Shown here in pieces: positions 1-8,087 of a DNA stretch of 64,000 nt. The notes beneath the pieces were generated by a model, which saw only the letters and a list, made by a program, of their open reading frames with translations, made no database searches and had not been told where the DNA came from. Source of the stretch: Rhodopirellula baltica (GTDB lineage: Bacteria > Planctomycetota > Planctomycetia > Pirellulales > Pirellulaceae); assembly GCA_002901265.1 (NCBI GenBank), contig PPHI01000089.1:17093-81092 (forward strand), in the 5' to 3' direction. The first letter of the stretch is position 1. The number at the start of each line of letters is the position of its first letter. Position numbers and translations under genes: made by a program.

Positions 1-1695
1 TTGCCCTCGTCCGGTTTCGGCGAGTGCGGCTTCAACTCGATTGATGATTTGCAGATAGTCATTGCCGCCGAGCGCGCTGACATACGCCGTTGTTCGCCAA
101 CGCGTCACCCCGTTTTCCTCAGTACGGCAAAGGTTTTGTTCGCTTGCAATCCCCCGGACCAGCTCCAGTCTCAGTTGGTCATTGTTCAAGTCGGTTTGCC
201 AATCGATTGGGATTTCGGCGGAAGCTGTCCTCGATGGCGAAAACGTGATTGCCGAAATGACCGATTCGACTTGTGGGATGGCTTCGAGGTGCGTCTTGAT
301 TTCGGTCAGGCGGTCAAGTGTTTGTGAAGGATCATTGGCGTCCTCTGGAGTGAAACTCACTACGACTTCGATGGGAACCAACGCCCCAACGTTGGCTTCG
401 ATCCAGCGATAGTCACTGACCAATCGACTGTCAGGTGAGAACAGCGTCTCGATTCGTACCGAAGCATTCAATTGGGTGATACCGATCCCCATACCAACCA
501 TCAGTAAGAATGCAAACAGACTGATGAATGCCGCATGACGTTCGATCGCATCTGCGTATCGCCCCCACAATCGTGTAGGGACGAAGCGAGAATTCGATCT
601 CGGTTGGCGAATCGGTTTGATCAGCAACGATCCAGGCAAGAACGTCAGTAAAGCAATCACAGTGATGATCACTCCGAAAGCCGAATAGCCGCCGAATTGG
701 CGGACCGCAACCAAGCCGCTCACCGCCAGCGATCCCAATCCAATGGCAGTTGTCAGCGATGAAAGGCTGCACGGCAACCAAGCGACGGAAAATGCGTGCG
801 AGACCGCCTTGCTTGGCGAATCCCCGGTTCTGATCGCGTCGAGATAATAATTGATGAAGTGAATCCCACCAGCGATTGCGAGGACCTGAATCAGCGGTGC
901 GAGAACAGCCATCAACGCTGTCATGGTGCCAGCGGTTAGATCCACCATCGCCAGCGTGATCACTTGGCAAAGCAGCGAAACGCCGAATACCAACAATGTT
1001 GCTCCGAGCGAATCCAAGCACAAAAAGCAGATCAAAAACACCAAGCAGGACGATAGCGGTCCCATCATCTGGATCGTGTTTGTGGTCGCTCGATCGACTT
1101 CATAGCCATCCATGATCGGTCCGGCCAAATGTTGGTCGTCCGGTTGGACCCCACAATTTTTTAAGGCGCTCGCTTGGATCAGCGGAACCAGCCGACTGCG
1201 TTCTTGGAGTGCTTGCTCGGCGAATCCGATCACCACACACGTCGTTGCGCCATCGGGACCGATCAAGGACTTTGACAACCGATGGACGGCTTGCTGACGA
1301 GAAAGTTGCAGGGGAGGCGAGGTCATCTCCAGCATCATCTCGCGCCCTGACAACACTTGATGAAACAATGGTTGGCCATCCGTCTGAAACGCGGATGCGT
1401 CACGCAAGCTGTGAACGAAGGCATCCAGGGACGCGTCATCGATCGTACACCCAGGCCAGGAGATCACGACCGTATCGGAAGCGCCAAAGTCGTCACAAAA
1501 TTCGTCATAGTCACGCCGCGGTTCAAATCGGTCGTCAACCCATTCGAGCGGCGAGTTTGATCCTGTCGATAGAGTTCGCTGGGCTGCCGGTGCGACCCAA
1601 ATCATCGTCACGGCAACGTAAAAGACGACAAGCAGGAACCGTTTCCGATTGCGAGCCACGCTGACTTCGCTCGTGTTCGTCTCGTCGGCTTGCAT
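1..1695 (-). CDS. MMPL/RND-family transporter, C-terminus cut by window start
   Basis: The minus strand is open from an ATG at 1695 to the window edge, giving 565 residues of a protein that continues outside. Its layout is that of an MMPL/RND exporter: a first membrane helix near residues 20-36, a soluble loop of about 170 residues, then helices near 210-228, 232-252, 258-285, 302-325 and 333-359, and a further helix near 388-408 that opens the second half. The helix containing GGIHFINYY is typical of the family. Relatives export lipids, hopanoids or other hydrophobic compounds across the inner membrane. The ATG overlaps the stop of the preceding gene (TGATG), so translation is probably coupled. 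The substrate is unknown; the neighbours suggest a lipid or isoprenoid. Confidence 0.85.
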   Translation of the reverse strand, partial: MQADETNTSEVSVARNRKRFLLVVFYVAVTMIWVAPAAQRTLSTGSNSPLEWVDDRFEPRRDYDEFCDDFGASDTVVISWPGCTIDDASLDAFVHSLRDASAFQTDGQPLFHQVLSGREMMLEMTSPPLQLSRQQAVHRLSKSLIGPDGATTCVVIGFAEQALQERSRLVPLIQASALKNCGVQPDDQHLAGPIMDGYEVDRATTNTIQMMGPLSSCLVFLICFLCLDSLGATLLVFGVSLLCQVITLAMVDLTAGTMTALMAVLAPLIQVLAIAGGIHFINYYLDAIRTGDSPSKAVSHAFSVAWLPCSLSSLTTAIGLGSLAVSGLVAVRQFGGYSAFGVIITVIALLTFLPGSLLIKPIRQPRSNSRFVPTRLWGRYADAIERHAAFISLFAFLLMVGMGIGITQLNASVRIETLFSPDSRLVSDYRWIEANVGALVPIEVVVSFTPEDANDPSQTLDRLTEIKTHLEAIPQVESVISAITFSPSRTASAEIPIDWQTDLNNDQLRLELVRGIASEQNLCRTEENGVTRWRTTAYVSALGGNDYLQIINRVEAALAETGRGQ

Positions 1696-2522
1696 CAAGC
1701 AGCCTCACGCTGGGGCTCTGCGGCCGGCAACGAAGACGGTTCTTCTGGAATGATCTCAGCTGATTTCGCACCGCGCCGACCAAGCGGTCCCCAAAAGAAC
1801 AACGGATAGCCGGGAACACGAGCTTGATAGTACTTATACGGCTCGCCGATATAAAACTCCAAGCGTCGATCCTTTAGAAAGCTTCCATAAAAGATGTAAG
1901 CTGTCCAAATCGCGGTTAGGACTGCATGGTCGAGCGTCATTGTTGGAGTGAACCAGACCAATCCGAGAAAGCTTAGATAGACCGGATGGCGGAACAGCTT
2001 GTATGCGCCACGCGGTTTGAATTCACGCCGTGGGGACGGTTGTTGGCGAAGCCAGTGATAAAACGGCGTCCAGCCGGTTTGATAGCCCAAGCCGGTCAGT
2101 GAGAGCGAATAAATCAACGCTCCCCAACTGATGTAGAACGCCGTTCGGACGAACGCCGCGGTCTGGCCGGTGGCTTGCCATAGTGTCGTTTCGCTTGTTC
2201 GCCAACCGACGAACATGACTAACAGCGAGACGCAGGTGACCACACAAAAGACGCTGTCGTAAAACGCAGAGGGAATCCATTTGGAGAGTACGCGGCGTGT
2301 CTTTGGGGCCAGCATCAAACTGTGCGCGAACGCGAACACCAACGCCAGCACGGTGTCGACGAGTATCCAGTTCCCGTGACTGGATTGAATCGATCCGTCA
2401 CGGAGAAACCAAAAAAGGTACCAAACCGTGACTAAAAACAACGCTTGATTGGCGAAGCCGAACGTCAGCCCACTGGCGCGTCTAAGTTTCATGTTTAATC
2501 GAAGATTGCCAGTGGCATCCAT
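1695..2522 (-). CDS. NnrU/isoprenylcysteine-methyltransferase-like membrane protein (MddA-like)
   Basis: A 275-residue integral membrane protein with about six hydrophobic segments. The C-terminal motif RGAYKLFRHPVYLSFL followed by a YYQARVPGYP segment is characteristic of the NnrU/ICMT fold, which binds S-adenosylmethionine at the membrane; methanethiol S-methyltransferase MddA is one characterised relative. I chose the ATG at 2522 because AAGGA lies seven bases before it. An in-frame upstream start at 2600 would overlap the previous gene by 50 bases and has no such site. The gene lies 28 bases after the soluble methyltransferase and overlaps the transporter start by one base. The methyl acceptor (thiol, isoprenoid or lipid) cannot be told from sequence. 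Confidence 0.75.
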   Translation of the reverse strand: MDATGNLRLNMKLRRASGLTFGFANQALFLVTVWYLFWFLRDGSIQSSHGNWILVDTVLALVFAFAHSLMLAPKTRRVLSKWIPSAFYDSVFCVVTCVSLLVMFVGWRTSETTLWQATGQTAAFVRTAFYISWGALIYSLSLTGLGYQTGWTPFYHWLRQQPSPRREFKPRGAYKLFRHPVYLSFLGLVWFTPTMTLDHAVLTAIWTAYIFYGSFLKDRRLEFYIGEPYKYYQARVPGYPLFFWGPLGRRGAKSAEIIPEEPSSLPAAEPQREAA

Positions 2523-2550
2523 GCATCGTTCCTTCAACAGCGAAGACGCT

Positions 2551-3390
2551 CTATTGGCGAGGCTTTTCGGCGATGATTGCGCCGTATTGCATCGCACCAC
2601 TACGGTAGGCTTCCAACAACGTGTCGAAGCCGTCTAAAAATTCGACTTGGTCCTGGTCCAGGACCTTTGCAATGTGACGAACGCCGGTTCGTGAGACTCG
2701 GCGTTTGCAGATTTCCCAGGTTTTGGCAGCCCGATCAGTCCAATCGATTTTGTCACGGACGACCAACCCGGCACTGGTCATCCAATTCGCATAGTCGTCT
2801 TGCGTCGCAAGTGAAGGACAAACAAACCGTCGGCAGACTTCTTCTACCTGTTGCCGGTGATCGTGACGCGAGGTGTCTTGGCCTTCAAACCAAACCGCAA
2901 TCGCCATTCGCCCGCCTGGTCGCAACCAGCGTGCCGCGTTCTGAAAGAAAGCGGGTTTGTCATAGAGATGTTCCGTGCATTCGATGCTCCAGACGACATC
3001 GAATTGGTTCTCCGAAAACTGAATGCGTTCGGCGTCGTCTGCGATGAATCGCGTTCGTTTCGATTGACCTTTCAGAGACGCAGTCACTGCTGCCCAGCGG
3101 CGTTGGATCGGGCTGAGCGTCACGCCGGTTACATGGCAACCACGATGTTTGGCCAAGCGGATCGACGAGCCTCCCATGCCACAACCGATATCAACAACTT
3201 GGTCACGACTGTCAACCTGAATGAGGTCTGCCAACGTATCGGTCAGTTGACATTGGGCTTGGAACGACGACTCGTTACCCGACCATAGTCCGTGATGAAT
3301 GTGTGGTCCCCAAAGCAACCAGTAGAACGCTGTGCCGAGTTGATAATGTTGGCGGATCGTGTTCTTCTCAACGCCTTCGACAGCAATCAT
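2551..3390 (-). CDS. SAM-dependent methyltransferase, gamma-tocopherol/sterol methyltransferase-like
   Basis: A 279-residue soluble class I methyltransferase. Motif I is VVDIGCGMGGSS near residue 65 and the post-I region reads VTGVTLSPIQ. WSIECTEHLYDKPAFF corresponds to the acidic motif seen in tocopherol, sterol and cyclopropane-type methyltransferases. The N-terminal region, including HIHHGLW, is also typical of the gamma-tocopherol methyltransferase-like group. AAGGA lies seven bases before the ATG. The gene follows the YceI gene by 51 bases and precedes the membrane methyltransferase, so a prenylated quinone, chromanol or other terpenoid acceptor is plausible, but that is inferred from context. 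Confidence 0.82.
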   Translation of the reverse strand: MIAVEGVEKNTIRQHYQLGTAFYWLLWGPHIHHGLWSGNESSFQAQCQLTDTLADLIQVDSRDQVVDIGCGMGGSSIRLAKHRGCHVTGVTLSPIQRRWAAVTASLKGQSKRTRFIADDAERIQFSENQFDVVWSIECTEHLYDKPAFFQNAARWLRPGGRMAIAVWFEGQDTSRHDHRQQVEEVCRRFVCPSLATQDDYANWMTSAGLVVRDKIDWTDRAAKTWEICKRRVSRTGVRHIAKVLDQDQVEFLDGFDTLLEAYRSGAMQYGAIIAEKPRQ

Positions 3391-3441
3391 GCTGCATTCC
3401 TTAAATGGAGGTTCTGAGGGATTCGCTGGTGAGGCACGCGA

Positions 3442-4158
3442 CTACTGATCAACGCTCGTTGGCACGGTCGATTCGATGCTCGGTGCAACCCAAAGATCAC
3501 CATGGATCCGCAAAGCGTTTGCGACCCCGATCGCGCCAAACGCTTTCGAAAACGGTGTGATGCCAAAGTCTGTTTGTTTGATCACGAAGTTTCCACGAAC
3601 GTGCAACCAACCGCGTTCTTGTTCAACTTCCGCTTTGACAGTCAAAGGGCGCTTGCGACCGTGCAGTGTGAACTCGCCGACCAGTTCATAAACCGCCTTG
3701 CTGCTGCCGGCGGTTTCTTGAGCCGCAAGCGCAGACTTAATGGCAAACGTTGCTGTCGGGTAGCGTGAGACGTTCAGAATGTCGGTGCCTTTCATATTCG
3801 CGTTGACGTCACGGCGGGTGCCAGAATCGGTCGTCCCAGAAAGGCCGATGTATTTGCGGGCTCGTGGTGTATCTGCGTCAAAGGATGTCATGTCGAAGAC
3901 GAGTTCGCCTGCGTTCGTTTGAGCCCCCAATTGCAACGTGCCCGATTCCAATTTTCCTTCGATCGCGTGCTGGTGCCCCAATCCCGTTTTGTCAACGAAG
4001 GTGTAAACGCGGCTGAATTCGGTGTTCAAGTCGCCCGGATGCAGCTTCGATGGGGAGGCCGATTGGTTTTGTGCGACAGCGACTGTCGCATTGCCGTAAA
4101 GCAACAGCAGGGTGCACGCCGCAAGAACGGTCGTCCTGAATGACCGACGCAAATTCAT
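3442..4158 (-). CDS. YceI-family periplasmic (polyisoprenoid-binding-like) protein
   Basis: A 238-residue secreted protein. The first 30 residues form a signal peptide with a leucine-rich core ending VAVAQ. The mature part has the YceI lipocalin-like pattern: an FVDKTGLGHQHAIEG start, LVFDMTSFDADTPRARKYIG in the middle, then strands ending with the FAIKSAL and VKAEV segments. YceI proteins bind long isoprenoids in a beta barrel. AAGGGA stands before the ATG. This is the first gene of the likely four-gene operon running down to position 1, which supports a role in carrying or storing a hydrophobic substrate of the following methyltransferases. Confidence 0.85.
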   Translation of the reverse strand: MNLRRSFRTTVLAACTLLLLYGNATVAVAQNQSASPSKLHPGDLNTEFSRVYTFVDKTGLGHQHAIEGKLESGTLQLGAQTNAGELVFDMTSFDADTPRARKYIGLSGTTDSGTRRDVNANMKGTDILNVSRYPTATFAIKSALAAQETAGSSKAVYELVGEFTLHGRKRPLTVKAEVEQERGWLHVRGNFVIKQTDFGITPFSKAFGAIGVANALRIHGDLWVAPSIESTVPTSVDQ

Positions 4159-4502
4159 TTGAAGTCCCTTTCGGATGAGTGCGATTTAAGATCGCTGTGA
4201 ATCAGCTAAGTACGAAAGGTATAGTATTTCCGGTTTTGCCGCCATCGGAATTGGGCAAAGAAAGCGGTAAGCGGGAGTATCGCAGTCACCCACTGACGAA
4301 AGTTGGTGGTGTGTTGTGGTCCAGCGGAGCGTGCGTTTTCGGATCGGTATGTGCCGTTTTTGGCACGAGACGTGGGCTCACGTCATTGTTTCAGCGGAGT
4401 GCGTATAATTGACGCTGCCCGTTTGATCCTGATTCGTTCGAACCGGCAAAGACTTAATCGCTCAATCAGCCCCCCCGCCATTCGATACATTGCACCCGAT
4501 CG
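4159..4502. promoter_or_regulatory. divergent intergenic region upstream of the YceI operon
   Basis: This 344-base spacer separates the minus-strand YceI operon from the plus-strand gene at 4503, so it should hold both promoters. A short inverted repeat, GCGAT-TTAAG-ATCGC at 4181-4195, lies 23 bases upstream of the YceI start and could be an operator or leader hairpin. A TATAAT at 4404-4409 on the plus strand could serve the downstream gene, but no convincing -35 box stands at the right distance. CAGCGGAG occurs twice, near 4323 and 4393. Confidence 0.3.
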
Positions 4503-5261
4503 ATGATCCAGCTTGACGCCGCACACTTTTCGAATCTGACCAGCGCCGTTCAACGAACTGGCAGTTTGACCGGAGGTGCCGTTCGAGGCCTACCCAACGA
4601 TGTCGTGATTGATGGATTGCACGGCGTCCAATCCTATGGGTCAGCGATCGCAGAAGCCCAGAAGGAGTTTCAACTCGGCCGGGCACGCACGGCGTTGGAG
4701 CGGGTGCGTCAATTGGAGACCAGCTTTAGCAGCTCGGTCGGCCAATGGAATGGAACCGTAAACTCGATCATCTCCGGAGCCAAACAAGGCCGGCAAGCTG
4801 TGCCAGCAGCGAAATTAAACGAGGTTCGAAACGCGCAGACGCGAATGCAAGTGTTAGTGGGACCGGCGACAAAGGCGTTCCGCGATTTAATCAGCGCACT
4901 TGAATTCGAGATCTCGCTGGAAGGCCATCAAGGCGGGGAAGACAAGGATGCCGACAATCTCGCAGCGGATGATGGAATCCCGACGATCCCGGAGCCATTT
5001 ACGAAGGGGTACCACGTTGTCACGCAATTGCACCTTGAACGAGGTGGTGACAACAAAGCCCGTGTGGTACCCCAGTTCGAACCTAAGCAGTTCTATCTTC
5101 TTGTCGGCGATGAATCTGCACGCGTCGTCCGTGTGGACGAACTGAATCAATCTTCCCTCGCCGTCTATGACTTTGAATTAGAAGACAACACGACGCTTGA
5201 AGGGAAGCAGTTGATCGCTCAGTTGCGACGTGGCGTCTGGGCCATCTCACGCGAACACTAG
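4503..5261 (+). CDS. conserved-looking hypothetical protein, helical
   Basis: A 252-residue protein that I do not recognise. It has no signal peptide or membrane helix. The first 140 residues look alpha-helical and rich in Ala, Arg, Gln and Glu, possibly coiled coil. A short acidic linker (GGEDKDADNLAADDG) follows, then a C-terminal part that looks like beta strands (FYLLVGDESARVVRVDEL). The ATG at 4503 has no clear ribosome binding site. The gene stands alone, divergent from the YceI operon. It might be a cytoplasmic scaffold or adaptor, but no function can be assigned. Confidence 0.65.
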   Translation: MIQLDAAHFSNLTSAVQRTGSLTGGAVRGLPNDVVIDGLHGVQSYGSAIAEAQKEFQLGRARTALERVRQLETSFSSSVGQWNGTVNSIISGAKQGRQAVPAAKLNEVRNAQTRMQVLVGPATKAFRDLISALEFEISLEGHQGGEDKDADNLAADDGIPTIPEPFTKGYHVVTQLHLERGGDNKARVVPQFEPKQFYLLVGDESARVVRVDELNQSSLAVYDFELEDNTTLEGKQLIAQLRRGVWAISREH

Positions 5262-5447
5262 AATGCGGTCGGCGCAAAGACGCCGATATCTGGCGGATTG
5301 CGACTTCCTGCAGCGTTTGCCCGCAATTTTGCTGCAAATTCGAACTCATTTATCCGCCGAAATTGACAAATTTCAGGCACAAAATTCCACCCACCAAATG
5401 GGCTATGAATCTTGCCGGATTTCCGCATTTTTCCGCTTGCATTTTTT

Positions 5448-5463
5448 ATTCTGTTAATAGAAT
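5448..5463. promoter_or_regulatory. imperfect 16-bp palindrome upstream of the PEP-CTERM gene
   Basis: ATTCTGTTAATAGAAT is a near-perfect palindrome in an AT-rich stretch, 50 bases before the PEP-CTERM start. It could be an operator or part of the promoter. It is a single occurrence, with no second copy seen nearby. Confidence 0.25.
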
Positions 5464-5512
5464 CATCCGGGGGGCACCAGAACAGCACATACGGACGAAA
5501 GGTTACACCTTG

Positions 5513-6208
5513 ATGTTAAACAGCCTCAGATCAGTGATATTTCTCGCCACCCTGTTGGCGGCTGCCAACTCAATTCAGGCTGGCATATTAAGACTTGAAA
5601 TCGGCGGAATTGAGCTCACCAATTCCCCGGCAGACGACATTGCTTCTGATGCTATCGTGGTCACCTTTGATGACATGGGAACTTCAGGTTCCGTGCGGGT
5701 GACAATCGACTTCCAAGGCGGCACTGGGGTCGATACGCAAGCAAAGCTCAACGATATCGTTTTCAATCTTGATCCGAGCCAGTCGATTAGCAGCTTTGCC
5801 TTCGTCGAAGGAATTGCGGCGACGAAGAACGGAACGCAGCAAATCTTTTACAGCGCGGCGGGCGTGGGAACAGGTGCACTTGCCGGTGCGAACATTCTGT
5901 TTGATTTCCCACCGCCAGGACATGACCCACCACTGCAGCCCGGTAGCAAGTCGGTTTACGATATTTTTGGCTCTGCAGGGCTTACCGCGGCTTCGTTCAA
6001 TGTGAGCGGCGGTTCACAACCCGCAACGTCACCATTCATCGCTGCGGTACACATCAACGCGGTGAACAACGGCGAAAGCGGGCACTTCAAAGCGACTGTC
6101 ACCACTCCGCCCGGCAACCCACCGCACCATACGCCCGAACCAGGCGCTATGGCGATCTTTGCAGCGTTTACCGGACTGCTCGCGGTCGGACGTAAACGGA
6201 AGGCCTGA
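5513..6208 (+). CDS. PEP-CTERM sorting-domain protein
   Basis: A 231-residue secreted protein. Residues 1-23 are a signal peptide (hydrophobic core, AANSIQAG cleavage region). The C-terminus carries the exosortase sorting signal: a PEPG motif (TPEPGAMAIF), a hydrophobic helix (AAFTGLLAVG) and a basic tail (RKRKA). The middle is low in cysteine, rich in Ser, Thr, Gly and Asp, and resembles a beta-rich secreted domain of unknown role. AAAGG lies about ten bases before the chosen ATG; an in-frame ATG at 5363 would destroy the signal peptide. Such proteins are processed by an exosortase, which is not in this window. Likely exported to the outer surface or matrix. Confidence 0.85.
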   Translation: MLNSLRSVIFLATLLAAANSIQAGILRLEIGGIELTNSPADDIASDAIVVTFDDMGTSGSVRVTIDFQGGTGVDTQAKLNDIVFNLDPSQSISSFAFVEGIAATKNGTQQIFYSAAGVGTGALAGANILFDFPPPGHDPPLQPGSKSVYDIFGSAGLTAASFNVSGGSQPATSPFIAAVHINAVNNGESGHFKATVTTPPGNPPHHTPEPGAMAIFAAFTGLLAVGRKRKA

Positions 6209-6240
6209 AGAAAGTAACCAGACCTGAATTGAATTCTTTG

Positions 6241-6271
6241 AACGCTAGTGGCATTGTTGCTAACTAGCGTT
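6241..6271 (+). terminator. hairpin terminator between convergent genes
   Basis: Perfect nine-base arms AACGCTAGT (6241-6249) and ACTAGCGTT (6263-6271) surround a 13-base loop and are followed by TCTTTGTTTT. This suits a Rho-independent terminator for the PEP-CTERM gene. The right half overlaps the 3' end of malQ. Confidence 0.6.
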
Positions 6272-7777
6272 CTTTGTTTTACCACGCCCTGCAGCGACGG
6301 TAAGTTCTCTTAATCGGTCTGACAATTCGTCGCTGAAGGCCAAGTAAGGACAACGCCAACGCCAACACTCTGAACCGACGCCAGGAATGTTCATTCGAGC
6401 CGTTTCGTCGTAGGAAAGAAGATCCTGCACCGGCGCAATCGCGACGTGCGAGGGCGACTCCCAAATCAACTTGATCAAATCCCATGCGACCGAATCAGCG
6501 GTCACTTCATGGCCAACATATTGGTTTAGGTTTCCGGCTTCATGTGCCGTCATCTCATTCTTGAACCAGCCAACTGCGGTGTTGTTGTCGTGCGTTCCGG
6601 TGTAGGCAACAGAGTTTTCGGCGTAGTTGTGTGGCAGGTACGGGTGTTTCTCGAGGTCATCTCCGAAACCAAACATGAGGACCTTCATGCCGCCCAATCC
6701 GTACTGGTCCATCACTTCATAAACATCGTCGGTGATCGTCCCTAAGTCTTCTGCGACGAATCGCTTGGAATCGATCTCGCTGAACACCGTCTTCAAGAAG
6801 TCTTGGACCGGAACGTCGGCCCAGTGTCCGTTGATTGCGGTTTTCTCGCCGGCTGGGACTTCCCAGTATTGGACCAAACCGCGGAAGTGATCGATTCGGA
6901 TCTCATCGTAAAGCTTGATGTTGTGTTTGAATCGATCGATCCACCAGCGGAAGTTTTGCTGCTTCAAGACATCCCAGCGATAAACCGGATTTCCCCAAAG
7001 CTGTCCCGTCTCGCTGAAGTAATCCGGCGGCACACCGGCGACCCACTCGGGGCGGAATTTTTTATCTAGCTTGAAGCACTCGGGACTGGACCAAACGTCA
7101 GCGCTATCGGTTTCCACGTAAATGGGTAAATCGCCCATCACCTGGACACCTTTCTGATGGCAGTAATCGCGGACCGATTGCCATTGCTTCCACACGATGA
7201 ATTGGACGAATCGGTGATACATCAAATCGTGTTCGTAGAGCTTCGCGAATCGCTGCATCTCCTTTTCGTCACGATAGCGAAACGGCTCCGGCCAACTGCA
7301 CCAGATCTCACCCCCGAACACCTGCTTCAACACGACAAACCGAACGTAGTCTTCGAGCCAACCAGAAGACTCTTGCTGGAACGCTTCAAACTCAGCGGTG
7401 AAAGCGTTGGTCTTTTGAAAGTTTTCGAACGCTTGCATGAGCAGGGCTTCTTTCAGCATCTTGACTCGCCGAAAGTGCGCCGGACCGCTCTCTTGAGCAT
7501 AGATGTATTCGACGTGCTCTTGAGTCGTGAGGCCTTCGCGCAGCAGGATTTCAGGGCTGACCAATAATGGGTTCAACGCGAACGCCGACAGACTGCTGTA
7601 GGGAGAGTTGCCGGTCAGTGAGCTGGTCACGGTCAGTGGCAGGATTTGCCAGACGGACTGTTCCGCAGAGGCCAAGAAATCAACAAACCGAAAGGCTTCT
7701 GGCCCGAGATCGCCAATTCCGAAACGACCGGGCAACGAGGTGACGTGCATCAGCACGCCGCTTTTTCTGTCATTCAT
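6260..7777 (-). CDS. malQ: 4-alpha-glucanotransferase (amylomaltase)
   Basis: A 505-residue GH77 enzyme that transfers alpha-1,4-glucan segments between maltooligosaccharides. Family motifs are all present: VTSLPGRFGIGDLG at the N-terminus, the GNSPYSSLSAFALNPLL segment, the nucleophile region IRIDHFRG, the acid/base region FVAEDLGT, and YTGTHDNNTAVGWF near the C-terminus. Length matches bacterial amylomaltases (about 500). It is cytoplasmic, with no signal peptide. It is a single gene, convergent with the PEP-CTERM gene, and probably serves glycogen or maltodextrin metabolism; no other glycogen gene is nearby. Confidence 0.95.
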   Translation of the reverse strand: MNDRKSGVLMHVTSLPGRFGIGDLGPEAFRFVDFLASAEQSVWQILPLTVTSSLTGNSPYSSLSAFALNPLLVSPEILLREGLTTQEHVEYIYAQESGPAHFRRVKMLKEALLMQAFENFQKTNAFTAEFEAFQQESSGWLEDYVRFVVLKQVFGGEIWCSWPEPFRYRDEKEMQRFAKLYEHDLMYHRFVQFIVWKQWQSVRDYCHQKGVQVMGDLPIYVETDSADVWSSPECFKLDKKFRPEWVAGVPPDYFSETGQLWGNPVYRWDVLKQQNFRWWIDRFKHNIKLYDEIRIDHFRGLVQYWEVPAGEKTAINGHWADVPVQDFLKTVFSEIDSKRFVAEDLGTITDDVYEVMDQYGLGGMKVLMFGFGDDLEKHPYLPHNYAENSVAYTGTHDNNTAVGWFKNEMTAHEAGNLNQYVGHEVTADSVAWDLIKLIWESPSHVAIAPVQDLLSYDETARMNIPGVGSECWRWRCPYLAFSDELSDRLRELTVAAGRGKTKNAS

Positions 7778-8087
7778 TCGAAAGAATCTGAATCGTCGTT
7801 TTGTTCAATTTGTGACGTAAGACGGAGACCATGCAACGGTTGCTGACGCCAAATGCCTGCCAAGTCAGTCTACCGCTGCGGGACAAACGCCACCGAGCTT
7901 GCCGCGATTAAAACGTCGCTGGCGTCTTGCGATCCTTGTCACGTCCCGAAGGTGGGCCGAACGTCCCTTAGAAAAACGCGCAAATGCGCCACGAATGAAT
8001 CTAGGTCATGGTGAATGTCGGTGAGTGACCGAAAACTCTCGATCAACTAACAATCTGAGCGTCATCGACGCGTTCCCCCACCAACGC
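7778..8087. other. 310-base intergenic region, no gene seen
   Basis: This lies upstream of malQ and downstream of the sugar isomerase gene. I see no tRNA, no strong hairpin and no open frame with a ribosome binding site. It presumably contains the malQ promoter. Confidence 0.4.

Noticed and set aside
431..1021. An open frame of 196 codons on the minus strand
   Set aside because: It runs in a different frame inside the MMPL transporter, which has clear helices and family motifs over the same bases.
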